Below, piece by piece: positions 24,249 through 31,809 of a stretch of DNA of 44,276 nucleotides (positions are counted from its first letter, which is position 1; every line of letters begins with the position of its first letter). The DNA is from an uncultured Erysipelotrichaceae bacterium (lineage in GTDB: Bacteria > Bacillota_I > Bacilli_A > Erysipelotrichales > Erysipelotrichaceae): NCBI GenBank assembly GCA_903789495.1, contig CAIFEQ010000015.1, forward strand, positions 1 to 44,276, in the 5' to 3' direction. Below the pieces are notes generated by a model. It saw nothing but the letters and a program-made list of their open reading frames with translations, did no database searches and was not told where the DNA came from. Position numbers and translations under genes: made by a program.

Positions 24249-25364
24249 TTACAGGCCCAGTTTCTGCACCGCCGCCAGGAATGCTTCTTCAGTCTGATCC
24301 GTGCGGCCGCTGACGATCTTATCACTGCCACCGCCCGAGCAGTTCAGATCTTCCTTCAGAGCCGCAAAACAGGTCCGGGCCCTGCCGGCTTTGGAGACAA
24401 TGGCAAATTCAATCTGATCCCCGCACGTGTAGAGGATCCGATCATGCTCGTCAACCCGTGCCATGGCCTGGGAAAGCAGCCGCAGATCAGCCGTGTCTTC
24501 ACCGGTTAAGGGAATAACGGCAGAACCCTGTTCTGCATAGGCCCTGGCCTGAAAATCCATCAGCTGCTGCTTCAGCATATGGATCGTCTGCTTGTTCTTT
24601 CCGTTTGTTTCCAGAAGAGCCCTGACCTTTTCAGCCAGATCCTTACGCCCGATGGAAAGCAGATCGTCAAGAACCCGCAGCTCTGCCTCGTCTTCCTTCA
24701 GCAGCTGTGTGGTCCGGCCGGCACAGGCAAAGTGGATCCGTATCCCGTTTCTGCCATGGTTTTCATGATCGAGGATGACAAAGGATCCGATTTCACCGGT
24801 GTGATTGATGTGCGGCGTGCCGCAGGGCTGCTGATCCAGTCCTTCAATCGTGACGATCCGCACTTCATCAAACTTCTGGTACGCCAGGTCTTTGTATTCA
24901 CTGCCTTTGACATAGGAAAAATGCACCGGCGCATCCTGGCGGATTGCCTTCTGCATATAGGCTTCCGTTTCCGCAATGTCCTGTTCACTGAGACCGCGCG
25001 CGTTAATGTCATAGTACATCGCGTTCTGACAGCCGGTACTGGTGATCAGCAGTCCTTTCTGGTGGTAATACGAGTCCAGAATATGCAGGGCGGACTGGGC
25101 TGCAGAACGGGCCAGACGCTTGTCAAAATCTACATGCATGACGATGGGATCCTGCAGGGGCGCACCGCCTACGTGGTGCCAGAGGGTTTCTCCCTGCCAC
25201 CGCAGACCATCCACCGCCTGGCCGTTGATCGTGCCTTCATCGGAAGGCATGCCGCCCTTTTCACCATAGAAGACCGTATCGGCAAACCGGTACCAGCCGT
25301 CTTTCTCTTCCTGAATGGATGTTACCGCATCCACCTTGGCATAGTCATCGTAGTTTCTGTTCAT
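24249..25364 (-). CDS. AlaX-like editing protein with DHHA1 domain
   Basis: A 371-residue protein with an alanyl-tRNA editing (AlaX) domain followed by a DHHA1 domain. The editing zinc site appears as ALHILDSYYH and QQPCGTPHINHTGEIG, the second carrying the Cys-x-x-x-His pair typical of the AlaRS editing family. The first motif has an altered spacing compared with the usual HxxxH, so activity on Ser- or Gly-tRNA(Ala) needs care. The C-terminal part ends LNCSGGGSDKIVSGRT, the Gly-rich tRNA-binding signature of DHHA1. The role is probably hydrolysis of mischarged tRNA(Ala) in trans. Its start overlaps the preceding small gene's stop in ATGA, which indicates coupling. Confidence 0.87.
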   Translation of the reverse strand: MNRNYDDYAKVDAVTSIQEEKDGWYRFADTVFYGEKGGMPSDEGTINGQAVDGLRWQGETLWHHVGGAPLQDPIVMHVDFDKRLARSAAQSALHILDSYYHQKGLLITSTGCQNAMYYDINARGLSEQDIAETEAYMQKAIRQDAPVHFSYVKGSEYKDLAYQKFDEVRIVTIEGLDQQPCGTPHINHTGEIGSFVILDHENHGRNGIRIHFACAGRTTQLLKEDEAELRVLDDLLSIGRKDLAEKVRALLETNGKNKQTIHMLKQQLMDFQARAYAEQGSAVIPLTGEDTADLRLLSQAMARVDEHDRILYTCGDQIEFAIVSKAGRARTCFAALKEDLNCSGGGSDKIVSGRTDQTEEAFLAAVQKLGL

Positions 25365-25669
25365 CCGTTTCTTCCTTTCTTCTGACTGTCATTGGTTTTG
25401 CGGCAGCAGATCTGTACGGGAAAACCCATAACCGCCAGATCCCTGCTTCGCAGGATTTCAGAAGTCTGATCAGAAAAATACAGCAGAGCCTTGTTCATCT
25501 CGGCCATGGTGCGATGGAAACGGACCGCAGCCTGGTCCGTCTTCAGATTTTCATCATCATAATGCTTACTGAGATAATGCGCAATCATATGGAAAGGGTG
25601 CCTGATATTACTGGAACAGGCTGTCCTTACCTGTTCGCAGATCCTGCAATTCAGAACAGGTAATGCCAT
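25361..25669 (-). CDS. Small hypothetical protein coupled to the AlaX-type gene
   Basis: A 102-codon frame whose stop overlaps the next start as ATGA, the usual sign of an operon. The protein begins MALPVLNCRICEQVRTACSS and has a helical middle (AAVRFHRTMAEMNKALLYF). It contains five cysteines, including CRIC and ICC. I recognise no family and there is no clear ribosome site, so the start could be the internal ATG 27 codons on. Coding status rests mainly on the overlap. Confidence 0.45.
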   Translation of the reverse strand: MALPVLNCRICEQVRTACSSNIRHPFHMIAHYLSKHYDDENLKTDQAAVRFHRTMAEMNKALLYFSDQTSEILRSRDLAVMGFPVQICCRKTNDSQKKGRNG

Positions 25670-25729
25670 GTCAGGCGCTAAAACAGCAGGTAATACGGTG
25701 GTTCAGATCAGCAGCATATCCTCACATGA

Positions 25730-25782
25730 CAAAACCGGTGCGATGATTCGCATTTTCCTTATAACAGGGATAACCGCACCGC
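25730..25782 (-). terminator. Weak candidate terminator of the toxin-antitoxin remnant
   Basis: Arms CGGTGCG/CGCACCG (25736-25742, 25775-25781) with a long loop, followed on the minus strand by TTTTGTC. The loop of 32 bases makes it weak. The rest of 25670-25879 holds nothing recognised. Confidence 0.35.
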
Positions 25783-25879
25783 TTTCTTTTCTGTATGATC
25801 TGCCCGGGAACCTGATCAAACAGCCATCAGAGAAATGTCATTCATCTCAGGCAGTTTCTGAAAGTCATTTCTCATAACT

Positions 25880-26090
25880 CCTTATTCCCATACAATCCTG
25901 TCTGTCACAGACCTGAGTCTTTATGATGAATTCTGTTGTCTCTATGCGATCCTGATCATCTATATGAGGATTCATGGATCTATTGTTGTCAAAATGCTGC
26001 TGAGGGATTCCTCCATACCTTGACTGTCTAGCTGATGCATGGATCGATCTGATGTTCTGTATGTTTTGGTATCTCAAGCTTATAAGCCAT
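25880..26090 (-). pseudogene. RelE/ParE-type toxin, inactivated
   Basis: An ATG at 26090 overlaps the antitoxin stop by 11 bases, and the frame reads MAYKLEIPKHTEHQIDPCIS, the N-terminus of RelE/ParE toxins, before a TAG stop at codon 21. In the same frame TVKVWRNPSAAF follows, then TGA and TAG. A neighbouring frame carries LTTIDP and, further on, MGIRSYEK, which resembles the C-terminal toxin core (xKGxRxYEK). At least three stops plus frame changes are needed to read the full-length toxin, so it is dead. Confidence 0.85.
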
Positions 26091-26340
26091 ATTTCTTACT
26101 CACATCAGACAATGCTTCTCTGGCTCCTCGGGTTTTTCCCTCTCTGATGTCGTCTTCAGACATTTCCAGATCACGATAGAGCTGTTCCTTCTGAAACATT
26201 TTTTCGAAGGTTTCCATGCTCATCAGCACCATATCGCCATACCCATTCTTTGTCACAAAAACTGGTTCAGTGCTCTTATGGCACATTTCCGAAACCTTTG
26301 CTGTATCCTTTAGATCCTTGATCGGAATAATCTGCGGCAT
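26080..26340 (-). CDS. Phd/YefM-type antitoxin
   Basis: An 86-residue antitoxin. The N-terminus MPQIIPIKDLKDTAKVSEMC is the Phd/YefM DNA-binding fold, continuing to EPVFVTKNGYGDMVLMSMET, the family hallmark. The acidic C-terminal helix (YRDLEMSEDDIREGK) would bind the toxin. AAAAGGAG is seven bases before the ATG at 26340; the longer upstream reading is not coding. Its toxin partner immediately downstream has stop codons throughout, so this antitoxin is an orphan. Such orphans may persist as regulators or protect against an incoming homologous toxin (inference). Confidence 0.9.
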   Translation of the reverse strand: MPQIIPIKDLKDTAKVSEMCHKSTEPVFVTKNGYGDMVLMSMETFEKMFQKEQLYRDLEMSEDDIREGKTRGAREALSDVSKKYGL

Positions 26341-26572
26341 CTTATTATCTCCTTTTTGTGGGTTTATTATGTCTTTTTTATGCCATTTAATGCATATTGT
26401 TTCAATCCTCAGCATCAGAATCTGAATCAACAGCTGTGCCCGTCTGTTTCTGCAGAAACGGGTCCGGTATCCTTCCCGATGAATCCGAATCAGAAGAAAA
26501 CGAAGATTCCTTCTGCAGGTGATCTCCGGTCCGCAGGAATGATTCCCCTGTCTGCTGCTCACTGAAGTCTGG

Positions 26573-26601
26573 AAAAAAAGCAGGTGGACTCCCCTACCTG
26601 C
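26573..26601 (-). terminator. Terminator of the six-gene sirtuin operon
   Basis: Stem GCAGGT/ACCTGC (26580-26601) with a ten-base loop, followed on the minus strand by seven T (26579-26573). It lies 33 bases after the Rrf2 stop codon, the last gene of the unit. Confidence 0.85.
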
Positions 26602-26633
26602 CTGAAACTGAAACAGATCCCATGCAGAAAAGA

Positions 26634-27071
26634 TCAGGTGTTCTGCTGAGCCCGTTCAATGGTCTGATAAACTTCCTGTATGTGATGAGAGGCAAGGTCC
26701 TTCTCAAAATCGGACTGTATTTCCATCAGAGACTGATCCAGTGCCTTATGAATGTTTTTCCCCACCGGACAGGACGGGTTGGGATTTTCATGAAAGCGGA
26801 ACAGGTTTTCATGACTGTTTGTCTCTACTGCCTGATAAACATCCAGATAGGATATTTCAGACAGCGGCCGCTTCAGGGTGATTCCGCCCGGCCCGCGCCT
26901 GACCTCAATGATCCCTGCTTCCTGCAGCTGCAGCATGATGTTTCTCACGATGACCGGATTGGACCCGATGCTGTCTGCCAGAAACCGGCTGGTGATTTTC
27001 TGCTCTCCTTCAAAATACTTTGCTGCGACAAGGAGATGTATCGCAATCGTGAATTTCGTGGAAATCTGCAT
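26634..27071 (-). CDS. Rrf2 family regulator, last gene of the sirtuin operon
   Basis: A 145-residue Rrf2 protein of the YwnA/Cys-poor type. The N-terminus is QISTKFTIAIHLLVAAKYF, the recognition helix region SNPVIVRNIMLQLQEAGI, and the wing VRRGPGGITLKRP. One cysteine remains (PSCPVG, about residue 100), so Fe-S binding by the IscR triad is not possible; a single-thiol switch is. It follows the ABC ATPase by 15 bases and is the sixth gene of the unit. The repeated AGATGTAA motifs and inverted repeats at the promoter (31761-31809) are plausible operators, giving feedback control (inference). Confidence 0.88.
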   Translation of the reverse strand: MQISTKFTIAIHLLVAAKYFEGEQKITSRFLADSIGSNPVIVRNIMLQLQEAGIIEVRRGPGGITLKRPLSEISYLDVYQAVETNSHENLFRFHENPNPSCPVGKNIHKALDQSLMEIQSDFEKDLASHHIQEVYQTIERAQQNT

Positions 27072-27086
27072 GTCTAACCTCCTGCC

Positions 27087-27914
27087 TCACCTGGCGGCAT
27101 CGCCTTCCGGCAGCCGCAGGCCGCACGCGGCACCGCTGAACTCACAGCCCCCGACCCGATCTTCACTGAGGAAACAGGTATGTCGTTCCCGCCGGACCAG
27201 CTTTTCCACAAATTCATTGGCGGGATGGCGGAGAATATGGACCGGTGTATCGTACTGCTGAATCTCACCGTGGTCCATGATGAACACCTTCGTGGCCAGT
27301 TTCAGCGCTTCCTGAATGTCATGCGTCACGAAGAGGACCGTGATATGCGTCTCCCGGTGAATCCGCATGATCTCATCCTGCAGGGAAGAACGGGTAATCT
27401 CATCGACGGCACCGAACGGTTCGTCCATCAGCAGGATCTGCGGCGAAGCGGCCAGGGCCCGGGCAATGCCGACACGCTGCTGCTGACCGCCGGAAAGTTC
27501 ATTGGGATAGCGTTCTTTCAACGCCGGATCCAGACCGACAATCTTCATCCATTTATCCACGGCCTGGGCGGTCCGGTTCCTGTCCTTTTTATGCAGCAGG
27601 TTCGGGACATAGGCAATGTTCTGTTCCACCGTCATATTGGGAAACAGGACACTGCCCTGGATCGCATAGCCGATCGAACGGCGCAGCTGAACCGGATCGC
27701 GTTCCCTGATATTGGTACCTTCCACAAAGATATCGCCTGCCGTCGGTTCGATCAGCGCGTTCACCATCTTCAGCGTGGTGGTCTTGCCGCAGCCGGAGGA
27801 ACCGATCATCGTGACAAAGTCGCCTTTCTCAACCGAGAAACTCAGATCAGGAATGATGACGCTGTCACCATAGGCTTTTTTCACATGCCGGAATTCAATC
27901 ATTTTTTCACTCAT
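27087..27914 (-). CDS. ABC transporter ATPase, OpuCA/EgtUA type
   Basis: A 275-residue ATPase of the osmoprotectant (OpuA/OpuC/ProV-like) group. Walker A is GSSGCGKTT, the Q-loop is in YAIQGSVLFPNMT, the signature is ELSGGQQQRVGIA, and Walker B is ILLMDEPFGAVDEIT. It lacks the CBS domains of longer OpuCA proteins and ends in a cysteine-bearing tail (HTCFLSEDRVGGCEF) that I do not recognise from the family. The ATG at 27914 follows AGAGGTG. It begins 11 bases after the fused permease/binding protein gene, which it energises. Substrate: betaine, choline, carnitine or ergothioneine are all possible. Confidence 0.9.
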   Translation of the reverse strand: MSEKMIEFRHVKKAYGDSVIIPDLSFSVEKGDFVTMIGSSGCGKTTTLKMVNALIEPTAGDIFVEGTNIRERDPVQLRRSIGYAIQGSVLFPNMTVEQNIAYVPNLLHKKDRNRTAQAVDKWMKIVGLDPALKERYPNELSGGQQQRVGIARALAASPQILLMDEPFGAVDEITRSSLQDEIMRIHRETHITVLFVTHDIQEALKLATKVFIMDHGEIQQYDTPVHILRHPANEFVEKLVRRERHTCFLSEDRVGGCEFSGAACGLRLPEGDAAR

Positions 27915-27925
27915 TGCGGACACCT

Positions 27926-29464
27926 CTACTGGATCAGGCCGCGTTCGGCCAGGAATGCTTCTGCCACATCCCGCGGTTCCTTTCCTTCTACTTCCACTTC
28001 GTAATTCATTTCGACCATATCTTCATTCTGAATCTGACCGGTCAGCTGATCAAATACCTCCTGCAGTTCCGGATACTGTTCCAGCACTTCCGTCCGGACC
28101 ACATTGCCGCAGAGATAGGACGGGAAGAAATCCAGATCATCTCTCAGCACCACGGCATCCGCTGTGGACAGCTGACCGTCGGTGGTAAAGACCACCATGA
28201 CATCGATCTGCTTCTCTGCCAGGGCCTGATATTTCAGACCGATATCCAGATCCATCGTCCTGCCGAACCGGAAGCCGTATGTATTACATAACGCATCATA
28301 GCCGTCTTCCCGTTCATAGAAATCATACTCCGCGCCGAAGGTCAGGCTGGAAGCGATGGCCCTGAGATCAGAATAAGTCTCGATACCGTACTGATCGGCA
28401 ATCTCCTTGCGCACAGCCAGTCCGTACGTATTTTCAAACCCGTACAGGCACGTCCAGGTCATGCCCATCTCTTCATACGCAGACTGCAGTTCCTCAAACT
28501 GATCTTCCGTATAGACACTGTCCTTTTTCAATACGGCATTCCATGCGGTACCCGTATATTCCGGATAGAGATCGAACTCACCGCTTTCCATGGCCGGTTC
28601 GATGTTGGAGGTACCGCCCCCGACGCCCTGGGTCAGTTCCACATTGAGATCGGTTTCCTGTTCAATCAGAATATCCAGCATCTCGCCGAGCACATACTGT
28701 TCGGTCATCGGCTTGGTGGCAATATGGATGGTCTTTTCACTCTGTCTGCCGGAAACAGCTGCGGCAAGGATCAGGCAGCCGGCCAGGATCAGGGCCGTGA
28801 TTCCCATCACTTTGTTCTGGCGCTTCGCCTGTTTCGAATGCTTCTGCATTCTCTTTTCCACAATGCTCAGAATCAGATCGGCAATCAGGGCCAGCGCTGC
28901 CGTTAACAAGCTGCCGGCAACCGTCATGGCCGTATTGTTGGTGGTAATGCCCCGGTAAATCGCAACGCCCAGGCCGCCGGCGCCTATGAAGGAGGCAATG
29001 CCGGCCAGGGCAATCGTCATGGTCACCATGTTCCGGATCCCGGACATGATCACCGGCATGGCCAGCGGCAGCTTGACCTTGAAAAGAATCTGCTTTCGCG
29101 TGCTTCCCATGCCTTTTGCCGCTTCCACAATCGCCGGATCCACATTGGTCAGACCGGTATGCACAGACCTGACCATCGGCAGCAGCGCATATATCGTCAG
29201 TGCAATGACCGCCGTGGTGTTGCCGATCCCGGAAAAAGGAATCAGGAAGCCCAGCATGGAGATGGACGGGATCGTATAGATGAAGTTGATCACGCCCAGC
29301 GTCCATTTTGCCGATTTCTGATACTCGCTGATCAGAATGCCAATGACACTTCCGGCTGCGATTGCAATCGCAATGGCAAGGAAGGAAATCTCCAGGTGCT
29401 GGATCAGCAGATTTTCAAAGAAATCCCAGCGCGAGATCAGAAGCTCGAATATTTCCTGAATCAT
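27926..29464 (-). CDS. Fused ABC permease and substrate-binding protein (OpuFB/EgtUBC type)
   Basis: A 512-residue fusion. Residues about 1-210 form a five-to-six helix OpuB/C permease with the EAA loop VDPAIVEAAKGMGSTRKQIL. A further helix (about 220-245) anchors the C-terminal binding domain (about 250-512, IHIATKPMTEQYVLGEML to FLAERGLIQ). The binding domain has VGGGTSNIEPAMESGEFDLY and PEYTGTAWN, the family's ligand-cage region. This architecture is found in quaternary-amine importers and in the ergothioneine importer EgtUBC. The ATG at 29464 lies four bases after the preceding stop codon. A low-molecular-weight thiol or betaine import role fits the redox context (inference). Confidence 0.9.
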   Translation of the reverse strand: MIQEIFELLISRWDFFENLLIQHLEISFLAIAIAIAAGSVIGILISEYQKSAKWTLGVINFIYTIPSISMLGFLIPFSGIGNTTAVIALTIYALLPMVRSVHTGLTNVDPAIVEAAKGMGSTRKQILFKVKLPLAMPVIMSGIRNMVTMTIALAGIASFIGAGGLGVAIYRGITTNNTAMTVAGSLLTAALALIADLILSIVEKRMQKHSKQAKRQNKVMGITALILAGCLILAAAVSGRQSEKTIHIATKPMTEQYVLGEMLDILIEQETDLNVELTQGVGGGTSNIEPAMESGEFDLYPEYTGTAWNAVLKKDSVYTEDQFEELQSAYEEMGMTWTCLYGFENTYGLAVRKEIADQYGIETYSDLRAIASSLTFGAEYDFYEREDGYDALCNTYGFRFGRTMDLDIGLKYQALAEKQIDVMVVFTTDGQLSTADAVVLRDDLDFFPSYLCGNVVRTEVLEQYPELQEVFDQLTGQIQNEDMVEMNYEVEVEGKEPRDVAEAFLAERGLIQ

Positions 29465-29468
29465 CGAT

Positions 29469-30080
29469 TCATTCCCCGCGTCTGACGATGGCCTGAACCG
29501 GGCAGTTTTCAAAGCACAGGCCGCAGTGCAGGCAGTTCTCCTGCCGGATCACAAACGGCTTGCCGGCGTCAATGCTCTGCTGCGGGCAGTTTCTTCTGCA
29601 CTTGCCGCAGCCGATGCACCGCTCCGTGATCCGGAAGCCTTTTTCAGGTAAACTGCTTTCCCCGAAGCTGAAGCTTTGCCGGTAAATCGGATTCGTACTG
29701 AGATCGAAGAACTCAAGGTTTCCGGATTCGATGGCAAACGGATCGAGAATATATCTGGATTCCCCCGGATACACATCATTCATCGAAGGATTTTCCTCGA
29801 AGATGCGGTCGATCCACTTCTTCTGTTCCGTCAGTTTCTTCACGGCCCCGGTCAGGCGGATCATCTGCCAGTTCCTGTTCAGGCCGCTGATGGCCACCTG
29901 CGGATGGACCGTCAGCTGACGGTAGAAATCCTTCCCCCGTCCGGTGCAGAAGACCAGCCGGTTTTCTTCCACGATCATGACGTCAATGATCCGGCTGTGC
30001 GGCATGCCGTTTTCATCTACCGTGGCAAAGGAAACATCCTTGATCTCTCTGCGCATCTGTAAGCAATCCTGCTCATTCAT
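29469..30080 (-). CDS. Flavin split-barrel protein fused to a 2[4Fe-4S] ferredoxin (copy 2)
   Basis: A 203-residue fusion. Residues 1-135 match the pyridoxamine-phosphate-oxidase-like split barrel that binds FMN (VSFATVDENGMPHSRIIDVM, VFCTGRGKDFYRQL). Residues about 150-203 carry two [4Fe-4S] motifs, CIGCGKCRRNCP and CLHCGLCFENCP. Such fusions should pass electrons between a flavin and Fe-S clusters in the cytoplasm. It is a paralogue of the protein at 31054. It lies between the sirtuin gene (19 bases before) and the transporter (4 bases after), within one transcript. The electron partner is unknown. Confidence 0.9.
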   Translation of the reverse strand: MNEQDCLQMRREIKDVSFATVDENGMPHSRIIDVMIVEENRLVFCTGRGKDFYRQLTVHPQVAISGLNRNWQMIRLTGAVKKLTEQKKWIDRIFEENPSMNDVYPGESRYILDPFAIESGNLEFFDLSTNPIYRQSFSFGESSLPEKGFRITERCIGCGKCRRNCPQQSIDAGKPFVIRQENCLHCGLCFENCPVQAIVRRGE

Positions 30081-30099
30081 ATCCTTTCTTCCTCCTGTC

Positions 30100-31050
30100 T
30101 CAGTTCTGCTGATTCTTTTCTTTCAGGTCATGCAGAACCTCTGCAATATCCTGATTGATGCATAACGAACGTGACTGCAGCGCCTGCGGGGCTGCGGCTT
30201 CTCCCCTGTTCAGACAGGCATAGAAGGCTTTGGGATTCTTACCCACGGCCTGCCAGAAGGGAAACTTGATGATGACGGGCGTATTCATGCCAACCCCCAG
30301 TTCCAGATAAAGGACGTGCTGCTGTTCATGACACCGGACAAAATTCTCATACCGGTTCTGGGCCGCATACCAGCCGTCATCCTCCACGAAGGTATCATCA
30401 CAGCGCAGATTCACCGTCATCTCACTGCCATCGTCCGGACATTTCGGAATCAGTTCCGTCGGGACCATCATTTTCAGTCTGCCATCTGCCGGCACCTGGA
30501 AGATGCCCTTCTCATCACAGACAAATCCCTGGGCTTCCATCATCTTGCAGATGATCTCTTCATTGTCATAGGTCTTTCTGATTTTCGGATTGACACTCTG
30601 CAGCAGACCGTAATCCCCCTGGGTATAGAACAGTCTTTCTTTGGCAAACCCGTTCAGCTGAAACTGATGATCCACATTGGTGGTCAGGACAAAATAATCC
30701 TTGCCGTTTACCAGGGAAAGCAGAGTCTCGTACACATCAGAAGGTGCTTTCACATAACGGTTGTAATAGATGTGGCGGCTCCACCAGGCCCAGTATGTTT
30801 CCCGGTCCGGAAACGGATAGAACCCGCCGGAGTACATGTCCCGGATGCCGTATTTCCGGGCAAAATCAGCGAAGTATTTCTGAAACCTTTCTCCGGAATA
30901 GGTCAGTCCGGCAGCGGTGGAAAGACCGGAACCGGCACCGATCAGAATCGCATCTGCCTGCTCAATCTGCCTGCCAAGGATTTCGATCTGCTGCTCATAG
31001 CGATCCGTAATTCCGGAGGACATTCTGCCAAAAAGATCTGTTAACGTCAT
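30100..31050 (-). CDS. Class M sirtuin (SirTM-like), probable protein ADP-ribosyltransferase
   Basis: A 316-residue Sir2-family protein matching class M sirtuins. The NAD loop is IGAGSGLSTAAGLTYSGERF (about 37-56). The active-site segments are LTTNVDHQF with Asn125, YTQGDYG with Gln144 where deacylases have His, and NLRCDD with Arg216. Asn, Gln and Arg are the residues that characterise SirTM, which ADP-ribosylates a lipoylated carrier in Staphylococcus and Streptococcus. The region after VPTELIPKC reads CPDDG, without the paired Cys (CPxC) I expect in relatives. No macrodomain, GcvH-L or LplA2 gene is in view, unlike the known clusters; two flavin/ferredoxin genes flank it instead. Its target is unknown. 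Confidence 0.88.
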   Translation of the reverse strand: MTLTDLFGRMSSGITDRYEQQIEILGRQIEQADAILIGAGSGLSTAAGLTYSGERFQKYFADFARKYGIRDMYSGGFYPFPDRETYWAWWSRHIYYNRYVKAPSDVYETLLSLVNGKDYFVLTTNVDHQFQLNGFAKERLFYTQGDYGLLQSVNPKIRKTYDNEEIICKMMEAQGFVCDEKGIFQVPADGRLKMMVPTELIPKCPDDGSEMTVNLRCDDTFVEDDGWYAAQNRYENFVRCHEQQHVLYLELGVGMNTPVIIKFPFWQAVGKNPKAFYACLNRGEAAAPQALQSRSLCINQDIAEVLHDLKEKNQQN

Positions 31051-31053
31051 CTT

Positions 31054-31713
31054 TTACCTCCTGACGACTGCCCTGACCGGGCAGTCTGTATAGCAGTTGC
31101 CGCAGTGCAGACAGTGCCGCTGATCAATCCGGAAAGGAACCGCATCATGCCGGATACAGTTCTGCGGGCATACCGTCAGACACGTTCCGCATCCCGTACA
31201 GGTTTCGGTAATGCGGTACGGTGCACGGGTCCCGTCTTCCGCGTGCTGTTCCGCATCGCCTATGGCAAACGATTCTCTTGTGATGGGGTTTGTGGAAAGG
31301 TCGAAAAATTCTCCTCTTCCTTCCGTCATCTTGAAAACGGCAAGTGCCTCCCGTGATTTTCCGCTCGGATAGATCTCGGCCATATAGGGATTTGCCGCAA
31401 AGATCTCTGCCAGCTTTTCGGTACCGATGCAGGCAACGGAGCCGCGGATCGAAACAGCCCTGATATGCAGCGAGGCCTCTGTCCGGTCCAGACCTTCACC
31501 GCCTGTCATCCCGGTCAAAGCGATGTACTTCCGCTGCATCAGCTGTTTATAGAAGTCTTTCCCTTTTGCGGTCAGAAAATAGAATGTTTTCTCATCCGAC
31601 AGCATAATGTCTATGACTCTGGTAACCGGCTTATTCTCTTCATCCGTCGTGGCACAGACTGCAGAATGCATCTCATTTTCCAGCATCTTCAGATATCGAT
31701 TTTCAGTGTCCAT
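31054..31713 (-). CDS. Flavin split-barrel protein fused to a 2[4Fe-4S] ferredoxin (copy 1)
   Basis: A 219-residue paralogue of the protein at 29469. The flavin barrel is at residues 1-150 (AVCATTDEENKPVTRVIDIM, TAKGKDFYKQL, GEFFDLSTNPITRESF). The two ferredoxin motifs, CTGCGTCLTVCP and CLHCGNCYTDCP, lie at about 165-215. It is the first gene of the sirtuin operon, with AGGAG seven bases before the ATG and a strong promoter. It ends three bases before the sirtuin start, so translation is coupled. Two different copies bracketing one sirtuin suggest they deliver or sense reducing power for the same process (inference). Confidence 0.9.
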   Translation of the reverse strand: MDTENRYLKMLENEMHSAVCATTDEENKPVTRVIDIMLSDEKTFYFLTAKGKDFYKQLMQRKYIALTGMTGGEGLDRTEASLHIRAVSIRGSVACIGTEKLAEIFAANPYMAEIYPSGKSREALAVFKMTEGRGEFFDLSTNPITRESFAIGDAEQHAEDGTRAPYRITETCTGCGTCLTVCPQNCIRHDAVPFRIDQRHCLHCGNCYTDCPVRAVVRR

Positions 31714-31760
31714 GTGATCTCCTGACCTTTCCGGAAATAAAGGGATCTTTATCCCGTATT

Positions 31761-31809
31761 TGTAATATATTTTGTTACATCTAAGATGTCAACATTTTTA
31801 TTACATCTT
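31761..31809 (-). promoter_or_regulatory. Promoter and candidate operators of the sirtuin operon
   Basis: On the minus strand a perfect TTGACA (31792-31787) and TATATT (31769-31764) are 17 bases apart. Around them lie an inverted repeat TGTAA-N9-TTACA (31761-31779) covering the -10, a second one ACATCT-A-AGATGT (31777-31789) in the spacer, and a second AGATGTAA copy upstream (31801-31808). This density of repeats suggests tight control, with the operon's own Rrf2 protein the first candidate. Confidence 0.75.

Noticed and set aside
23909-24331. A 140-codon minus-strand frame covering the trailer of the AlaX-type gene
   Set aside because: It overlaps the AlaX coding end out of phase, crosses a terminator and a structured element, and has no ribosome site or family match.
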